The notes below the pieces were generated by a model. That model was not told the origin of the DNA. It worked only from the letters and a program-made list of their open reading frames with translations, and ran no database searches. Below, one piece after another: positions 51,920 to 61,599 of a stretch of DNA of 64,000 bases (position 1 is its first letter; each line of letters begins with the position of its first letter). The position numbers and the translations under genes were made by a program. Origin of the DNA: Rhizobium brockwellii (GTDB lineage Bacteria; Pseudomonadota; Alphaproteobacteria; Rhizobiales; Rhizobiaceae); the NCBI RefSeq assembly GCF_000769405.2, contig NZ_CP053444.1, positions 1 to 64,000 of the forward strand, given 5' to 3'.

Positions 51920-53530
51920 TTGCCAAAGAATGGAAAGTTATTTCTCTCTCCGCCGAAGGACGGAAGTGATTTCAAAGAACTCTTCAAACAATTGACCGCG
52001 GCGGGAGCGGGCCGGCCGTTGGGAAGTGATGGCTTTCCCGCAGGCCCATGGACGCCCGAACTTCTCGCTGAGGCGATTTCACAGATCGATTCCAACCGGA
52101 CTGGGGTCGATCTGCGAACGGTCCAGCTTTGGTTTCAAGAAAATGAGAAGGGTATCAGCACGACCAATATTCGTTGGCTGGCGAGAGTCTTCGGGTGTGA
52201 TGATCCGGTAGCAACAAGCGAATGGCAAATGGAGCTAAGTGCGGCGCAATCTCGCTTGACGGCGAAGAGGCGAGGTTTGAAGAAAGCGGGAAGCAGCCCT
52301 GCGGCAGAGGTTCCAAATCTGGCATTGAATGTCGTCGATGAGGAGATGGAGTCGCCGGGGAAGCTGGAAAGGGATACTGAGGCTAATCAGCCGAGCCGAC
52401 GTTTTAATTTGGCGAGGAGGTCGGAGGCGCTATTTAGCCGCGGATCTACCTTAGATCTACCTGCGTCGGTGTTTGCGGGTGCCACCGCCCTTGGGTTTCT
52501 CTCGTATATTGTGGGGATCCACAACGCGACTTACAATCGGGCGGATGGTCTCGTCAAACAGGTAGGTTTCCTCTGGGCACCCAATTGGACGTTCCTCTTT
52601 ATGGTGTTCTTGCCACTGTTTTTTGCGTTCGTCATAGAGTTGCTGTTGTTTTGGAAGAATGAAGGGCGCTTACGGATTGTCGCGGCGGGCAATCGTGTGG
52701 AAAGCGACGACGCTTGGGCCCGCAACGTAGATGCTTCTTCGTATACATATTGGGCGGTCTTTATAGTCTGCGTGTTGTTCGCCGGTCTGTTTCAGTGGAT
52801 CGGTGTGTGCTTGATCCCGTTGGTAAAAGGCGGTGGCAACTATGCGATAGATTGGGGCAAGTTAGCGCTCGTGCGGCCCGAAGTCATATCGGTGCCGATG
52901 GAGATTGTATTCACGGCGTTCGCTTATCTCTACATGTGCTTGTGCTTCTATCTCTTCTTCGTAGGTCTCATTTTGCTTCATACGATGATTAATGACCTTT
53001 GGAAAATCGGAGGAGCATCGAGGAGCCAGCCGCGAATTGATTATCAATACCATGTCCATGAAATCGGCTTACGGGTGATGCGCGGAATTTTTCGGTGCAC
53101 TGTTTTAGGTCTTCTGATCGCCGTATGCATGAAGGCCCAAAGCTCCTACTTGGCGTCGAATGGAAAGAACATCGTGGCTTGGCTGCTTGCCGATATGTCG
53201 TCAGCTTTGTATGAGGGCAAAGACATGGGCAAAGGATTCAGCTACAGGATGCCGACCCACTACAGCAGCCTTCTTATCGCTATCTCGACGATTATCGTTT
53301 TTCTTTACGGTTCTATCCGTCTAGGTGCCGGAAGCCGATTTCATTTTCCCATGTGGAAGATGTCAGCGGCAGTAGGGTTACTTTTTACCAGCTACCTGCT
53401 GATCGACGCATTTACAGGCTTTTCGATCCTTCTGTGCCTTGCAGTGCTGCTCGCGATGTACGGCCTCATTGATCCAGAGCTTGGGCGATGGAGAGCGAGC
53501 GACTGGGGAAGCAATCAGAATGTATCATAG
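51920..53530 (+). CDS. Multi-pass membrane protein with N-terminal HTH-like domain (RcgA-type putative transporter)
   Basis: A 536-aa protein from a TTG start. The first 110 residues are cytoplasmic: GPWTPELLAEAISQIDSNRT, then LRTVQLWFQENEKG, then NIRWLARVFGCDDPVA look like an HTH of XRE type, followed by a linker and about seven to eight hydrophobic segments from residue 175 on. By recall this resembles the RcgA family, linked to conjugation control in rhizobial plasmids. It overlaps the alpha/beta hydrolase gene by 11 bp. Confidence 0.72.
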   Translation: MPKNGKLFLSPPKDGSDFKELFKQLTAAGAGRPLGSDGFPAGPWTPELLAEAISQIDSNRTGVDLRTVQLWFQENEKGISTTNIRWLARVFGCDDPVATSEWQMELSAAQSRLTAKRRGLKKAGSSPAAEVPNLALNVVDEEMESPGKLERDTEANQPSRRFNLARRSEALFSRGSTLDLPASVFAGATALGFLSYIVGIHNATYNRADGLVKQVGFLWAPNWTFLFMVFLPLFFAFVIELLLFWKNEGRLRIVAAGNRVESDDAWARNVDASSYTYWAVFIVCVLFAGLFQWIGVCLIPLVKGGGNYAIDWGKLALVRPEVISVPMEIVFTAFAYLYMCLCFYLFFVGLILLHTMINDLWKIGGASRSQPRIDYQYHVHEIGLRVMRGIFRCTVLGLLIAVCMKAQSSYLASNGKNIVAWLLADMSSALYEGKDMGKGFSYRMPTHYSSLLIAISTIIVFLYGSIRLGAGSRFHFPMWKMSAAVGLLFTSYLLIDAFTGFSILLCLAVLLAMYGLIDPELGRWRASDWGSNQNVS

Positions 53531-54557
53531 TTGGCTTGATCGTTGGGATGAGCGGCGGGCAAGGCGCGGTGAGGAATCCAAGGAAATAACCGATTTCGTC
53601 CTTGATGCCAACCTCGCCTTCCCACGCGCCAAGAACATAGGAAGTATCGGCGAGTTTTGTGTCCTCGCGGACCAGGCCGCGGCTGATCCAGCCTTTTTCG
53701 ATGAACCGAGCGGGGACGATCAGCATTTTCAACGGCAAGACGGGTGGATCAAATTTCCGTCGGACATGTCCACTGACATCGAAGAGAACAATGTAGTCTG
53801 GGCAAAAATCACAGAAAGCGGGTCCTTCGAGCAGGCGTTGATGATTTTTCATCACTGGAATGCAAGTGCACGCAATCGTCAGATCGCCAACTTTTTCTCA
53901 CAGCGTGGAATCACGGTTGTCGAGATCGCTATGCCTTATCATTTCGAGCGCAGCCGCTCCGGGTCCGTGCACGCCGATTTTATGCTTAGCCCTAATCTCG
54001 GTCGAACCATCCAGTCTGTACGGCAGGCGGTATGGGACGGGCGAAAACTCATTCGTTGGTTGAAAAGCGAAGGCTATCGAGAGATTTCTGTTCTTGGTAT
54101 GAGCTTAGGTTCCTGGGTCGCAGGCTTAATCGCTGCGCACGACTTGGCTGTGTCAAAAGCCTCGTTGTTTCTTACAGCGGGAAGTCTCGCGGATATGGTT
54201 TGGACAGGGCGCGCGACACGGTCGATACGTGAAAGCCTTGAACCCGTTATTGAGCTGATCGATCTCAGAAGGGCGTGGGGTCCGCTTAATCTAGAGAATT
54301 ACGCGCACAATTTGGCAAGACCCGATCTCGAACTTCACGTTGTGTTGGCTAAGAGGGACAAGGTTGTTCTGCCAGAGATATCACAGGGGTTCATGCAGAT
54401 GCTGAAGGCCGCCGGAGCTCGGCCAAACATTTTGGAATTAAACTGTGGTCACTATTCGCTCGGTATGCCGCCTTACATTTTGTTGGCTGGTTTGAGCCTG
54501 AAACGGTTTCTGTCGTTCCGCCAGGCTCAGGGCTCAGTGAACAAACCCAGAAGATGA
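53520..54557 (+). CDS. Alpha/beta hydrolase partner
   Basis: A 345-aa protein from ATG 53520. A nucleophile elbow GMSLGSWVAG lies near residue 195, with ILELNCGHYS near the C-terminus as the likely histidine, and HHWNASARNR as the oxyanion-side region. No signal peptide is visible. Its tight overlap with the membrane-protein gene indicates a two-gene unit. The substrate is unknown. Confidence 0.78.
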   Translation: MYHSWLDRWDERRARRGEESKEITDFVLDANLAFPRAKNIGSIGEFCVLADQAAADPAFFDEPSGDDQHFQRQDGWIKFPSDMSTDIEENNVVWAKITESGSFEQALMIFHHWNASARNRQIANFFSQRGITVVEIAMPYHFERSRSGSVHADFMLSPNLGRTIQSVRQAVWDGRKLIRWLKSEGYREISVLGMSLGSWVAGLIAAHDLAVSKASLFLTAGSLADMVWTGRATRSIRESLEPVIELIDLRRAWGPLNLENYAHNLARPDLELHVVLAKRDKVVLPEISQGFMQMLKAAGARPNILELNCGHYSLGMPPYILLAGLSLKRFLSFRQAQGSVNKPRR

Positions 54558-54829
54558 CCGTTGTTGCGATCCAGATTTCCGAGAAGAGGATTTCCACACG
54601 ATACTGACCTCGCTCGGTTCCATGCGGAAATCAACAATGTTGGGGGGCCGGCGCTCTTTCCTATCAACAAGGGGTACCGGTGGGGACGGTGCGGTGTTCG
54701 TTCCGACAGTCGGCTCGCGGGAGAGGCATGACTATGGCGTGATGGTATAACGTATCGCATAGGCATATTTGTGGAACTTTGCTGAGGATCGCAACTCATC
54801 AGAGCGGGCACATCGCCACTTTGACATCT

Positions 54830-55425
54830 CGTGAAAGTTCCGCGGACTTAGGACAGTTCTGATGGTTCCAATCTGGATGGAAAGCGTCATCGGTGATGTG
54901 GAGTTTTGCGATCTGGGCATTGGAGACCTTGACCCCTTTGTGGTAGGTGCGGGTGTCAGGCCTATTCGGCCTTGAGGCCGGTCTTTGCCGTGGTGGCACC
55001 GATCAGTTCGACCGCGGCCAAGCGATTTCGAGCCGGCGACACCGCCGGTTCTGAGTAATATGGCCGAACAGACGGTGCTCGATCTTGTTTCACTTCGAGG
55101 TACGGGCGGATAATGGGTGGACGTGAAGGATCAAGGCGGTCTCGTCTCACACTTTCGGCAATTCCAACTTCGGGAGCCTGACGCGCGCGCGGTTTGAGCC
55201 GCCGCAATCGGCCGTGACGGTCTGTTCACGTACCTTGGGATAGAGCGCTCTCGTCCCATGCGATTGAGCCAGCACCGGATCGACTGAACGGCGAACATCT
55301 TGACGCGGGTCGGCGTACATTTCGGGCGATAGTCGTTGCCGACATTCTTGTAGTTGCCCACCAGTTCCTTGTTCTTGGTGTCGGCGAACGTCACCGTCCT
55401 TGGTCAGATCGCCGAAGCCCAACTG
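54830..55425 (-). pseudogene. ISAzo13-family transposase remnant
   Basis: Minus-strand pieces in different frames read in order: ADTKNKELVGNYKNVGNDYR (near 55380), RWLNRMGRERS..., ADCGGSNRARVRLPKLELPK (near 55170), AVELIGATTAKTGLK (near 54990) and RTYHKGVKVSNAQIAKLHI, DDAFHPDWN (near 54900). This is the order of an ISAzo13-type DDE transposase, with a deletion of the middle and several frameshifts. It is not functional. Edges are approximate. Confidence 0.75.
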
Positions 55426-55702
55426 TTGACCCGGCCAAGCTTATGACGAAATCACGATATCCGGCAAGTCCCGACACAACGTCAATTGGGTTCGGACCGC
55501 ACCAGCTACGCGTACCGAGTTGTCAACGGAAACCAGCTAGAGAATATAAGGCGACCCAGCTGAAGGAACCCGAAATGCCTTTCGACCTCAAACGTTCGCC
55601 GTTGCGAGCGACCATCGTGCAATTTGGAAAATGCTCGTGCGCAAAGACGTCCACGGCCTCGCGTCGAGGCAGCCGCTTCCAACAAGCCATGGCAGGGAAA
55701 CT

Positions 55703-55716
55703 TTGATCTGGATCAA
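55703..55716. promoter_or_regulatory. FNR/FixK anaerobox 1
   Basis: TTGATCTGGATCAA, a perfect TTGAT-N4-ATCAA site, 154 bp before the fnrN start. Confidence 0.85.
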
Positions 55717-55734
55717 AGCGCGGTCCCGGCGAAA

Positions 55735-55748
55735 TTGATAATCATCAA
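55735..55748. promoter_or_regulatory. FNR/FixK anaerobox 2
   Basis: TTGATAATCATCAA, a second perfect site 18 bp from the first and 121 bp before the fnrN start. Two anaeroboxes in front of fnrN are known from Rhizobium; the distal site activates and the proximal represses. Confidence 0.85.
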
Positions 55749-55869
55749 GCCGTGCCGGAGAAACAGGATAGCCGAACCCTCAATCGCGGCGTAATCGTCT
55801 AGGGTATGGCCAGCATGCCCGGCATGCGCAGCTACGCCCGGCACATGTGGGTTTCGAAGGGATCAGGAT

Positions 55870-56592
55870 ATGGACGTCGCACATAGTGGGGTTCTCGAGG
55901 TTGGCATCCCCGTCGCCTGCCGTTCCTGCCAGGCGCGGCACGGCGTCGTCTGCGGCGTACTGTCGAGCGGTCAGTTGAAGGACCTTGGCCGCCACTCACT
56001 GCGCCGCAAGGTCGATGCTGGCTGCGAGATCATCGCACAAGGGTCGGAAAGCTCTTTCTATTCGAACATCATGCGCGGGGTCGTGAAGCTCTGCAAGGTG
56101 ATGCCGGACGGGCGCCAGCAGATCGTCGGTCTGCAATTCGCTCCCGATTTCGTCGGCAGGCCTTACGTGCGCGAAAGCACGCTGTCGGCCGAGGCTGCAA
56201 CCGATGCCGAAATCTGCGTCTTCCCGCGCAACCTGCTCGACCGCATGATATCGGAGACGCCGGAACTGCAGCGCAGCCTGCACGATCAGGCGCTGAAGGA
56301 GCTGGATGCCGCGCGCGAATGGATGCTGACGCTCGGCCGGCGCACCGCCGAGGAGAAGGTCGCAAGCCTGCTCGACCTCATCGCCACCCATGCCGAACCG
56401 CAAACGGCAACAAGCACCGCCTTCGACCTGCCGCTATCCCGCGCCGAGATCGCCGATTTCCTCGGGCTGACGATCGAAACCGTCAGCCGTCAGATGACCA
56501 GACTGCGCAAGAGCCGCATCATCCGCATCGAGAACTTCCGACATATTGTCGTTCCCGACATGGATGAGCTGGAGCGAATGATTGGCGCATAA
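55870..56592 (+). CDS. fnrN: FnrN, oxygen-sensing Crp/Fnr-family regulator
   Basis: A 240-aa regulator. The N-terminal cysteines C17, C20 and C28 (ACRSCQARHGVVCG) and C116 (AEICVFPR) are in the positions of the FNR iron-sulfur ligands, so the protein senses oxygen directly, unlike FixK. The effector-domain beta roll is followed by the HTH LPLSRAEIADFLGLTIETVS and RQMTRLRKSRII. FnrN activates microaerobic genes such as fixNOQP and autoregulates through two anaeroboxes. It precedes a plasmid-borne icd on the same strand. Confidence 0.9.
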   Translation: MDVAHSGVLEVGIPVACRSCQARHGVVCGVLSSGQLKDLGRHSLRRKVDAGCEIIAQGSESSFYSNIMRGVVKLCKVMPDGRQQIVGLQFAPDFVGRPYVRESTLSAEAATDAEICVFPRNLLDRMISETPELQRSLHDQALKELDAAREWMLTLGRRTAEEKVASLLDLIATHAEPQTATSTAFDLPLSRAEIADFLGLTIETVSRQMTRLRKSRIIRIENFRHIVVPDMDELERMIGA

Positions 56593-56823
56593 ATGGGATC
56601 TGCCAACATCGGGGCGCTGAGCCGAGATCAGCGCGTGATCACGACGCGAGTCTTAGCGAGGCCAGCCCGTGGCGCCAGAGAGAAGAACTGGGTGACATTC
56701 TCGAAGTGCAGGCGAACGCACCATGCAAGGCCGGCCGGCCCAAGCGCTTCAGGCTATAGCGCTCCTCATCACATCACCCACTCGGGACGCCGGTCCCCAT
56801 TGAAGCTCGAACGAGGCAGATAC

Positions 56824-58035
56824 ATGAAGAAGATCAAGGTCGCCAATCCCGTCGCCGATCTCGACGGCGATGAAATGACGCGCATTATCTGGCAGCTTAT
56901 CAAGGACAAGCTGATCCATCCGTATCTCGACCTCGACATCGATTATTTCGACCTCTCCGTCGAAAACCGCGACGCCACCAACGACCAGGTCACCGTCGAC
57001 GCCGCCAACGCCATCAAGAAATACGGCGTCGGCATCAAGTGCGCGACGATCACGCCAGACGAAGACCGCGTCAAGGAATTCAATCTCAAGCAGATGTGGA
57101 AGAGCCCGAACGGCACGATCCGCAACATTCTCGGCGGCGTCATCTTCCGCGAACCGATCATCTGCAAGAATGTGCCGCGCCTGGTTCCCGGCTGGACCAA
57201 GCCGATCGTTGTCGGCCGCCATGCCTTCGGCGACCAGTACCGTGCCACCGACTTCCGCTTCCCCGGCAAGGGCAAGCTGACGATCAAGTTCGTCGGCGAA
57301 GACGGCACGGTTATCGAGAAGGACGTCTTCGACGCCCCCGGCTCCGGCGTTGCCATGGCGATGTACAATCTCGACGAGTCGATCCGCGAATTCGCCCGCG
57401 CTTCGATGATGTACGGCCTGATGCGCAAATGGCCAGTTTACCTGTCGACCAAGAACACCATTCTCAAGGCCTATGACGGTCGCTTCAAGGATATCTTCGA
57501 AGAGGTGTACCAGACCGAATTCAAGGATCAGTTCAAGGAAGCCGGCATCACCTACGAACACCGCCTGATCGACGACATGGTCGCATCGGCGCTTAAATGG
57601 TCTGGCGGCTACGTCTGGGCATGCAAGAACTATGACGGCGACGTCCAGTCCGATACCGTTGCCCAGGGCTTCGGCTCTCTCGGCCTGATGACCTCGGTAC
57701 TGCTCACGCCGGACGGTAAGACGGTCGAAGCCGAAGCTGCCCACGGCACGGTGACGCGCCACTATCGCCAGCACCAGAAGGGCCAGGAAACCTCGACGAA
57801 CTCGATCGCCTCGATCTTCGCCTGGACGCGTGGCCTGGCGCACCGCGCCAAGCTCGACGACAATGCCGAGCTCGCCAAATTCGCTTCGACTCTGGAAAAG
57901 GTCTGCGCCGACACCGTCGAATCCGGCTTCATGACCAAGGACTTGGCGCGGCTCATCGGCCACGACCAGCCGTGGCTCTCGACCACCGTCTTCCTCGAGA
58001 AGATCGACCAGAACCTGCAGAAGGCCATGGCGTAG
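56824..58035 (+). CDS. icd: NADP-dependent isocitrate dehydrogenase
   Basis: A 403-aa full-length dimeric isocitrate dehydrogenase. [20 protein letters not shown] opens the protein; [21 protein letters not shown] and [13 protein letters not shown] (substrate loop), then [20 protein letters not shown] and [12 protein letters not shown] follow. It oxidises isocitrate to 2-oxoglutarate with NADP in the TCA cycle. A 231-bp gap separates it from fnrN, and a terminator follows. It is intact, and finding this core metabolic gene on a plasmid is unusual. Confidence 0.97.
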   Translation: MKKIKVANPVADLDGDEMTRIIWQLIKDKLIHPYLDLDIDYFDLSVENRDATNDQVTVDAANAIKKYGVGIKCATITPDEDRVKEFNLKQMWKSPNGTIRNILGGVIFREPIICKNVPRLVPGWTKPIVVGRHAFGDQYRATDFRFPGKGKLTIKFVGEDGTVIEKDVFDAPGSGVAMAMYNLDESIREFARASMMYGLMRKWPVYLSTKNTILKAYDGRFKDIFEEVYQTEFKDQFKEAGITYEHRLIDDMVASALKWSGGYVWACKNYDGDVQSDTVAQGFGSLGLMTSVLLTPDGKTVEAEAAHGTVTRHYRQHQKGQETSTNSIASIFAWTRGLAHRAKLDDNAELAKFASTLEKVCADTVESGFMTKDLARLIGHDQPWLSTTVFLEKIDQNLQKAMA

Positions 58036-58095
58036 GCCGGCTTATCCAATATAACATGGAAGCGGCGGGAGATTCCACACATTCAGAGTGCTGAC

Positions 58096-58128
58096 AAAAC
58101 CCCTGGCCTTGGCTGGGGGTTTATTATT
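58096..58128 (+). terminator. Rho-independent terminator after icd
   Basis: AAACCCCTGGCC (58098-58109) pairs with GGCTGGGGGTTT (58111-58122), with two mismatches, followed by ATTATTTC. It lies 60 bp after the icd stop. Confidence 0.75.
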
Positions 58129-58196
58129 TCAGTGGGACATGTTTAAGAAACTCCCGCCGCAGCAGACGGCTCTCGAGGCACGTGGCTGAAACGTCA

Positions 58197-58690
58197 CTAG
58201 AGCGGGATTGTTTTAGGTCTGTTCATATCCGGCTTCCTTGAAGTAGTTTTGGCACTCTTTCGGCGAGACGGTTTGAAGGGTTTCTGCCAGCGCGTCGTCG
58301 ATGGCCTGTCGGGTTCGGGCCTGCGCCTTGCGCAACCCATGCTTGATCTTGGAAAAAAGAGCTTTTCGATCGGATTGAGATCAGGGGAATACTGCGGCAG
58401 GAGGAACAATCGAGCGTCGACCTTGCGGATGGCGACGCGGATCGTTCTGGCCTTATGCGAGCCGAGATTGTCCATGACGACGATGTCGCCGGGGTTGAGC
58501 TCCGGTACCAGCACCTTCTCGACATAGATCAGGAAGCGTTTGCCATTGATCGAGCCGTCAATGATCCACGGTCCAGTGACCGAAGGGCGCATGGCCCAAC
58601 AGCCGTTCGCCACGCGGCGCCCAGCCCCTGAGCGGCGTCATATTCGTCTTCGTCCCGTTCGGCGGGTACATGACTTCATCGAGGTGTCAG
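58197..58690 (-). pseudogene. IS630-family transposase remnant
   Basis: Minus-strand frames read APRGERLLGHAPFGHWTV (near 58610) and then WIIDGSINGKRFLIYVEKVL, VPELNPGDIVVMDNLGSHKA, LLPQYSPDLNPIEKLF, and in a third frame ETLQTVSPKECQNYFKEAGY near 58230. VMDNLGSHK and SPDLNPIE are the DDE motifs of IS630. The N-terminus is missing and two frameshifts separate the parts. Confidence 0.8.
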
Positions 58691-58880
58691 ACAGAGAGGC
58701 CGCGCAAGCTTGACTTGTGGTTGATGGCATACCATAATACGAGAAGATAAGGTGTACCGGCGGTCAAGTCCGCGGTTATCCAGTGGAGACAGTTCTCATT
58801 GAAGGCGTCACATTCGCCTCCACACTCGTTAGGAGGGAGATCGTGCCCCGATATTGATGGGACCATCAAGGTGTGGTGGA

Positions 58881-59861
58881 ATGCGTTTTAAGGGCCTGGA
58901 CCTAAATCTTCTCGTCGCTCTCAATGCTTTGATGACCGAGCGGAAGCTCACGGCAGCAGCGCGCAGCATCAACCTTAGTCAGCCAGCCATGAGCGCAGCC
59001 ATCGCTAGGTTGCGCGCCTACTTCAATGACGAGCTGTTTGTGATGCAGCAGCGTAGACTTGTCCCGACCCCGCGAGCCGAGGCGCTCGCCCCTGCAGTTC
59101 GCGAAGCTCTACTGCAGATTCAGCTCTCTGTCATTGCGTGGGATCCATTAGTCCCAGCGGAATCTAACCGGCGCTTCAGAATCGTACTGTCCGATTTCAT
59201 GACGCTCGTATTCTTCGAAAAGGTGATAAAGCGCGTAGCGCGCGAGGCACCCGGCGTCAGTTTTGAATTGCTTCACATCAATGATGATCCGGACGAGCGT
59301 CTGCGCAGTGGAGATTTGGATTTTTTGATTTTTCCAGATCAGTTCATGTCAGCCGCTCATCCCAGTGCGAAGCTATTTGAGGAGAAGCTCGTATGCGTCG
59401 GCTGCCCTAACAATCAGCAGCTGCGCGGGAAGCTTTCCCTCGAGCGATTCATGTCGCTGGGACACGTCGCGGCCATGTTTGGACGTACTTTGAAGCCATC
59501 CATTGAACAATGGCTGTTGCTAGAGCACGGTTTTAAGCGGCGTATCGAAATCGTGGTCCAGGGCTTTAACGCGATCCCGATGCTACTTCAGGGGACGAAT
59601 CGGATAGCAACCCTTCCCTTGCGGCTCGTCAGACATTTCGAACCCACCATCCGCCTCCAGATCGTCGATCATCCGCTGCCTTCCCTCTGGTTCACGGAGG
59701 CTGTGCAGTGGCCCTTGCTTCACAATTCCGACCCCGGAAGCATCTGGATGCGCGAGATAATGTTCCAGGAGGCTTCGCGCATGGAGGCCCCGGCGGAAAG
59801 CTCGGCAGACATCGACACGCCTATGTTTGACAGCGTCGCTGCCGAATGGTGTGCGGCTTGA
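58881..59861 (+). CDS. nodD: NodD-type LysR regulator
   Basis: A 326-aa protein. ATG 58881 gives [20 protein letters not shown], the signature N-terminus of NodD. The HTH is [20 protein letters not shown] (about residues 27-46). The flavonoid-responsive domain reads [20 protein letters not shown] and FLIFPDQFM. NodD activates nod genes from nod boxes when flavonoids are present. The length is slightly above the usual 308-322 aa, and the reading frame is intact. No nodABC and no nod box is seen in the window. Confidence 0.93.
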   Translation: MRFKGLDLNLLVALNALMTERKLTAAARSINLSQPAMSAAIARLRAYFNDELFVMQQRRLVPTPRAEALAPAVREALLQIQLSVIAWDPLVPAESNRRFRIVLSDFMTLVFFEKVIKRVAREAPGVSFELLHINDDPDERLRSGDLDFLIFPDQFMSAAHPSAKLFEEKLVCVGCPNNQQLRGKLSLERFMSLGHVAAMFGRTLKPSIEQWLLLEHGFKRRIEIVVQGFNAIPMLLQGTNRIATLPLRLVRHFEPTIRLQIVDHPLPSLWFTEAVQWPLLHNSDPGSIWMREIMFQEASRMEAPAESSADIDTPMFDSVAAEWCAA

Positions 59862-59939
59862 GCCTGAAGATGCGGATACGCAGTTTTGTTAGCGGTGCTC
59901 GAAACCCGGGACGTTACTATGTTCCAGCTGGGTGAAGAT

Positions 59940-60240
59940 CTGCTTATCTGCTGATCCGTTCGTGGATGGAAACGAAAACGCTGAAGCTGTCGCGATACTT
60001 TGTAGCGCTTCATGATCCTCTCCCGTCGTCGGATGGGTTGATGAGGATTCTCCGCAATATTATTCAGTCGGTTGTGAGAACGATGATTGAGGCCTAGTAT
60101 GCTCTCTCGTTTCGCCGCACCATAGGACGTAGCTTGTCGGTGATCACTACACGGGGCGGACGGTCTTGTGATTTCAGGAGCTTGCGCATCAAGCGCTTTG
60201 CCGCCCGGTTCTTCCGAAGTGGTGGGCCCTTGTCCTAAGA
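59940..60240 (-). pseudogene. IS6-family transposase C-terminal remnant
   Basis: A minus-strand stretch reads SYGAAKRESILGLNHRSHNR, LNNIAENPHQPIRRRERIMK and RYKVSRQLQRFRF. YGAAKRE, then NRAEN-like IAENPHQPIRRRER, is the usual C-terminus of IS6/IS26-type transposases. The catalytic DDE part is missing or out of frame upstream. Edges are approximate. Confidence 0.7.
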
Positions 60241-60557
60241 GACAGTATGCTAGCATTCAGAGGTCCGCTACTTCAACCGAAATGCTGGCGAAAACTCGTC
60301 GGTCACTCTGCCCCACACCGACCCCGTTTAAGGATCGCCAGGACTCCTCACGGAGTAATGGCGGTAGCCATTGGCGCACCGCCACCGATTACCTGAAGAT
60401 GGGGCAATTTGCGAGCCAGCCTATTGTGTCTTTGAGAATTTGAAGCACTATTGTTCGAGATTTTCGTCGTTGTCCGCGAAATGAGCAGTCAATGGCGCCC
60501 GCATCTGGTCACAATATGATGTCATCTGCAGCCTCCGAAAGGATGGTTTATCACTCA

Positions 60558-60929
60558 ATGCTTTCAAAACTGATCCAGATTGCCATCGTGTTCCCTGCGC
60601 TGGTGCTTACCGCTTGCTCAAACACCGAACCGCTCCAGACGTCCACAGGTGCTCCGGTTGCTGCGGCGGCAGTTCCGATCACTGACCAAACGGTGATCGC
60701 CGAAACCGTGGGACGGGCGACGATCGGTTCTGATCCGCTAGCGTGGGCCAACCCGTCAACTGGCAGCGCCGGGGTGATCGAGCAGGTCCGGCCGGGTACA
60801 AACAATCCAAATGGATGCCGCGACTTCGTCACAAGCAAGCAAAGTCTCGAGGGCGTGACTCGGTTCAATGGTGTCGCTTGTCCATCAGATGGATCTTGGA
60901 AGATAAACGGCTCGTCTGGCTTGCATTAG
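60558..60929 (+). CDS. Outer-membrane lipoprotein with surface-antigen-like domain
   Basis: A 123-aa protein from ATG 60558. The signal peptide LIQIAIVFPALVLTAC has a lipobox LTAC. The mature part (TIGSDPLAWANPSTGSAGVI, then GCRDFVTSKQSLEGVTRFNG, then VACPSDGSWKI) resembles the C-terminal domain of rickettsial-type 17-kDa or RT0821-type surface proteins. It lies alone among insertion-sequence remains. The family match is from pattern memory. Confidence 0.7.
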   Translation: MLSKLIQIAIVFPALVLTACSNTEPLQTSTGAPVAAAAVPITDQTVIAETVGRATIGSDPLAWANPSTGSAGVIEQVRPGTNNPNGCRDFVTSKQSLEGVTRFNGVACPSDGSWKINGSSGLH

Positions 60930-61262
60930 GAACCAAGTTCGGGGATCAGCGATTGCTCTTGAACTTAATCTCCTTCGCGGAACTCAATCAGAATTTGGGC
61001 CTGTCGCAAATTTTCTGGTTAACCGCATGTCGCCCATCGGTAGAGATTTTCGGCTGCGAATGTTGGGGAGCACAGACTGCCCTGTGCTCGCTCGAGAAGG
61101 CGGCGAATGCGAAAGCCGAGAAACTTGTAACCAAGGGCAAGCCACTCGATCTCGAAGAGCTGATCCGCACCGGGGCCGCGGTAAGACCAACATGCCAGAA
61201 CTCAATTTTCCGCACAGCCTAATTGAGCGACTGAGCTGAGAGCTTGATCGTCTCGGAACGAG
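60930..61262. other. Gene-free stretch, possible decayed gene
   Basis: 333 bp. Two frames contain plausible protein ends (KAANAKAEKLVTKGKPLDL and ELNFPHSLIERLS) that could be one gene broken by frameshift, followed closely by a strong terminator. I cannot assign it. Confidence 0.35.
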
Positions 61263-61299
61263 AAAGCCTGCCGCGGGAGGAGGTGCGGCAGGCTTTTCT
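61263..61299 (+). terminator. Strong rho-independent terminator
   Basis: A perfect 12-bp stem AAAGCCTGCCGC (61263-61274) and GCGGCAGGCTTT (61285-61296) is followed by TCTAATT. It probably ended a gene that is now damaged upstream. Confidence 0.8.
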
Positions 61300-61599
61300 A
61301 ATTGAACAGCGGCTGGGGGAGGAGTCCGCTGTTCCGTCAAGCGCCCCTTGGGAGGAGGAATAGGTTCACCTGGGACACGAAGCTTGGCGAGGAAGAGGCG
61401 CATCGCTTCAATGGTCAGAAGATAGCAGGACGCCGCCCCAACGCCAGCGCTCAGATCGCAGTGCAGGCATGCGGTTGCTGCAATGCAATATAATCACTTT
61501 ATAAGTGACCTTGGTGACCTGTTCGGTTTTGGCTGGATCTGCGCCAGCGAGCCCGCCTCTTTGGAAAACTGCTCGGAGACCTTCCGTGCGCGAACGAAG

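Noticed and set aside
55756..55775. Second copy of the nick-like core (ACAGGATAG) near fnrN
   Set aside because: A short core is expected several times by chance in 64 kb. It has no adjacent palindrome and is followed by T instead of C on the nicked strand.
58690..58880. Possible nod box upstream of nodD
   Set aside because: No stretch resembling the conserved nod-box pattern (ATC-N9-GAT repeats) is present on either strand.
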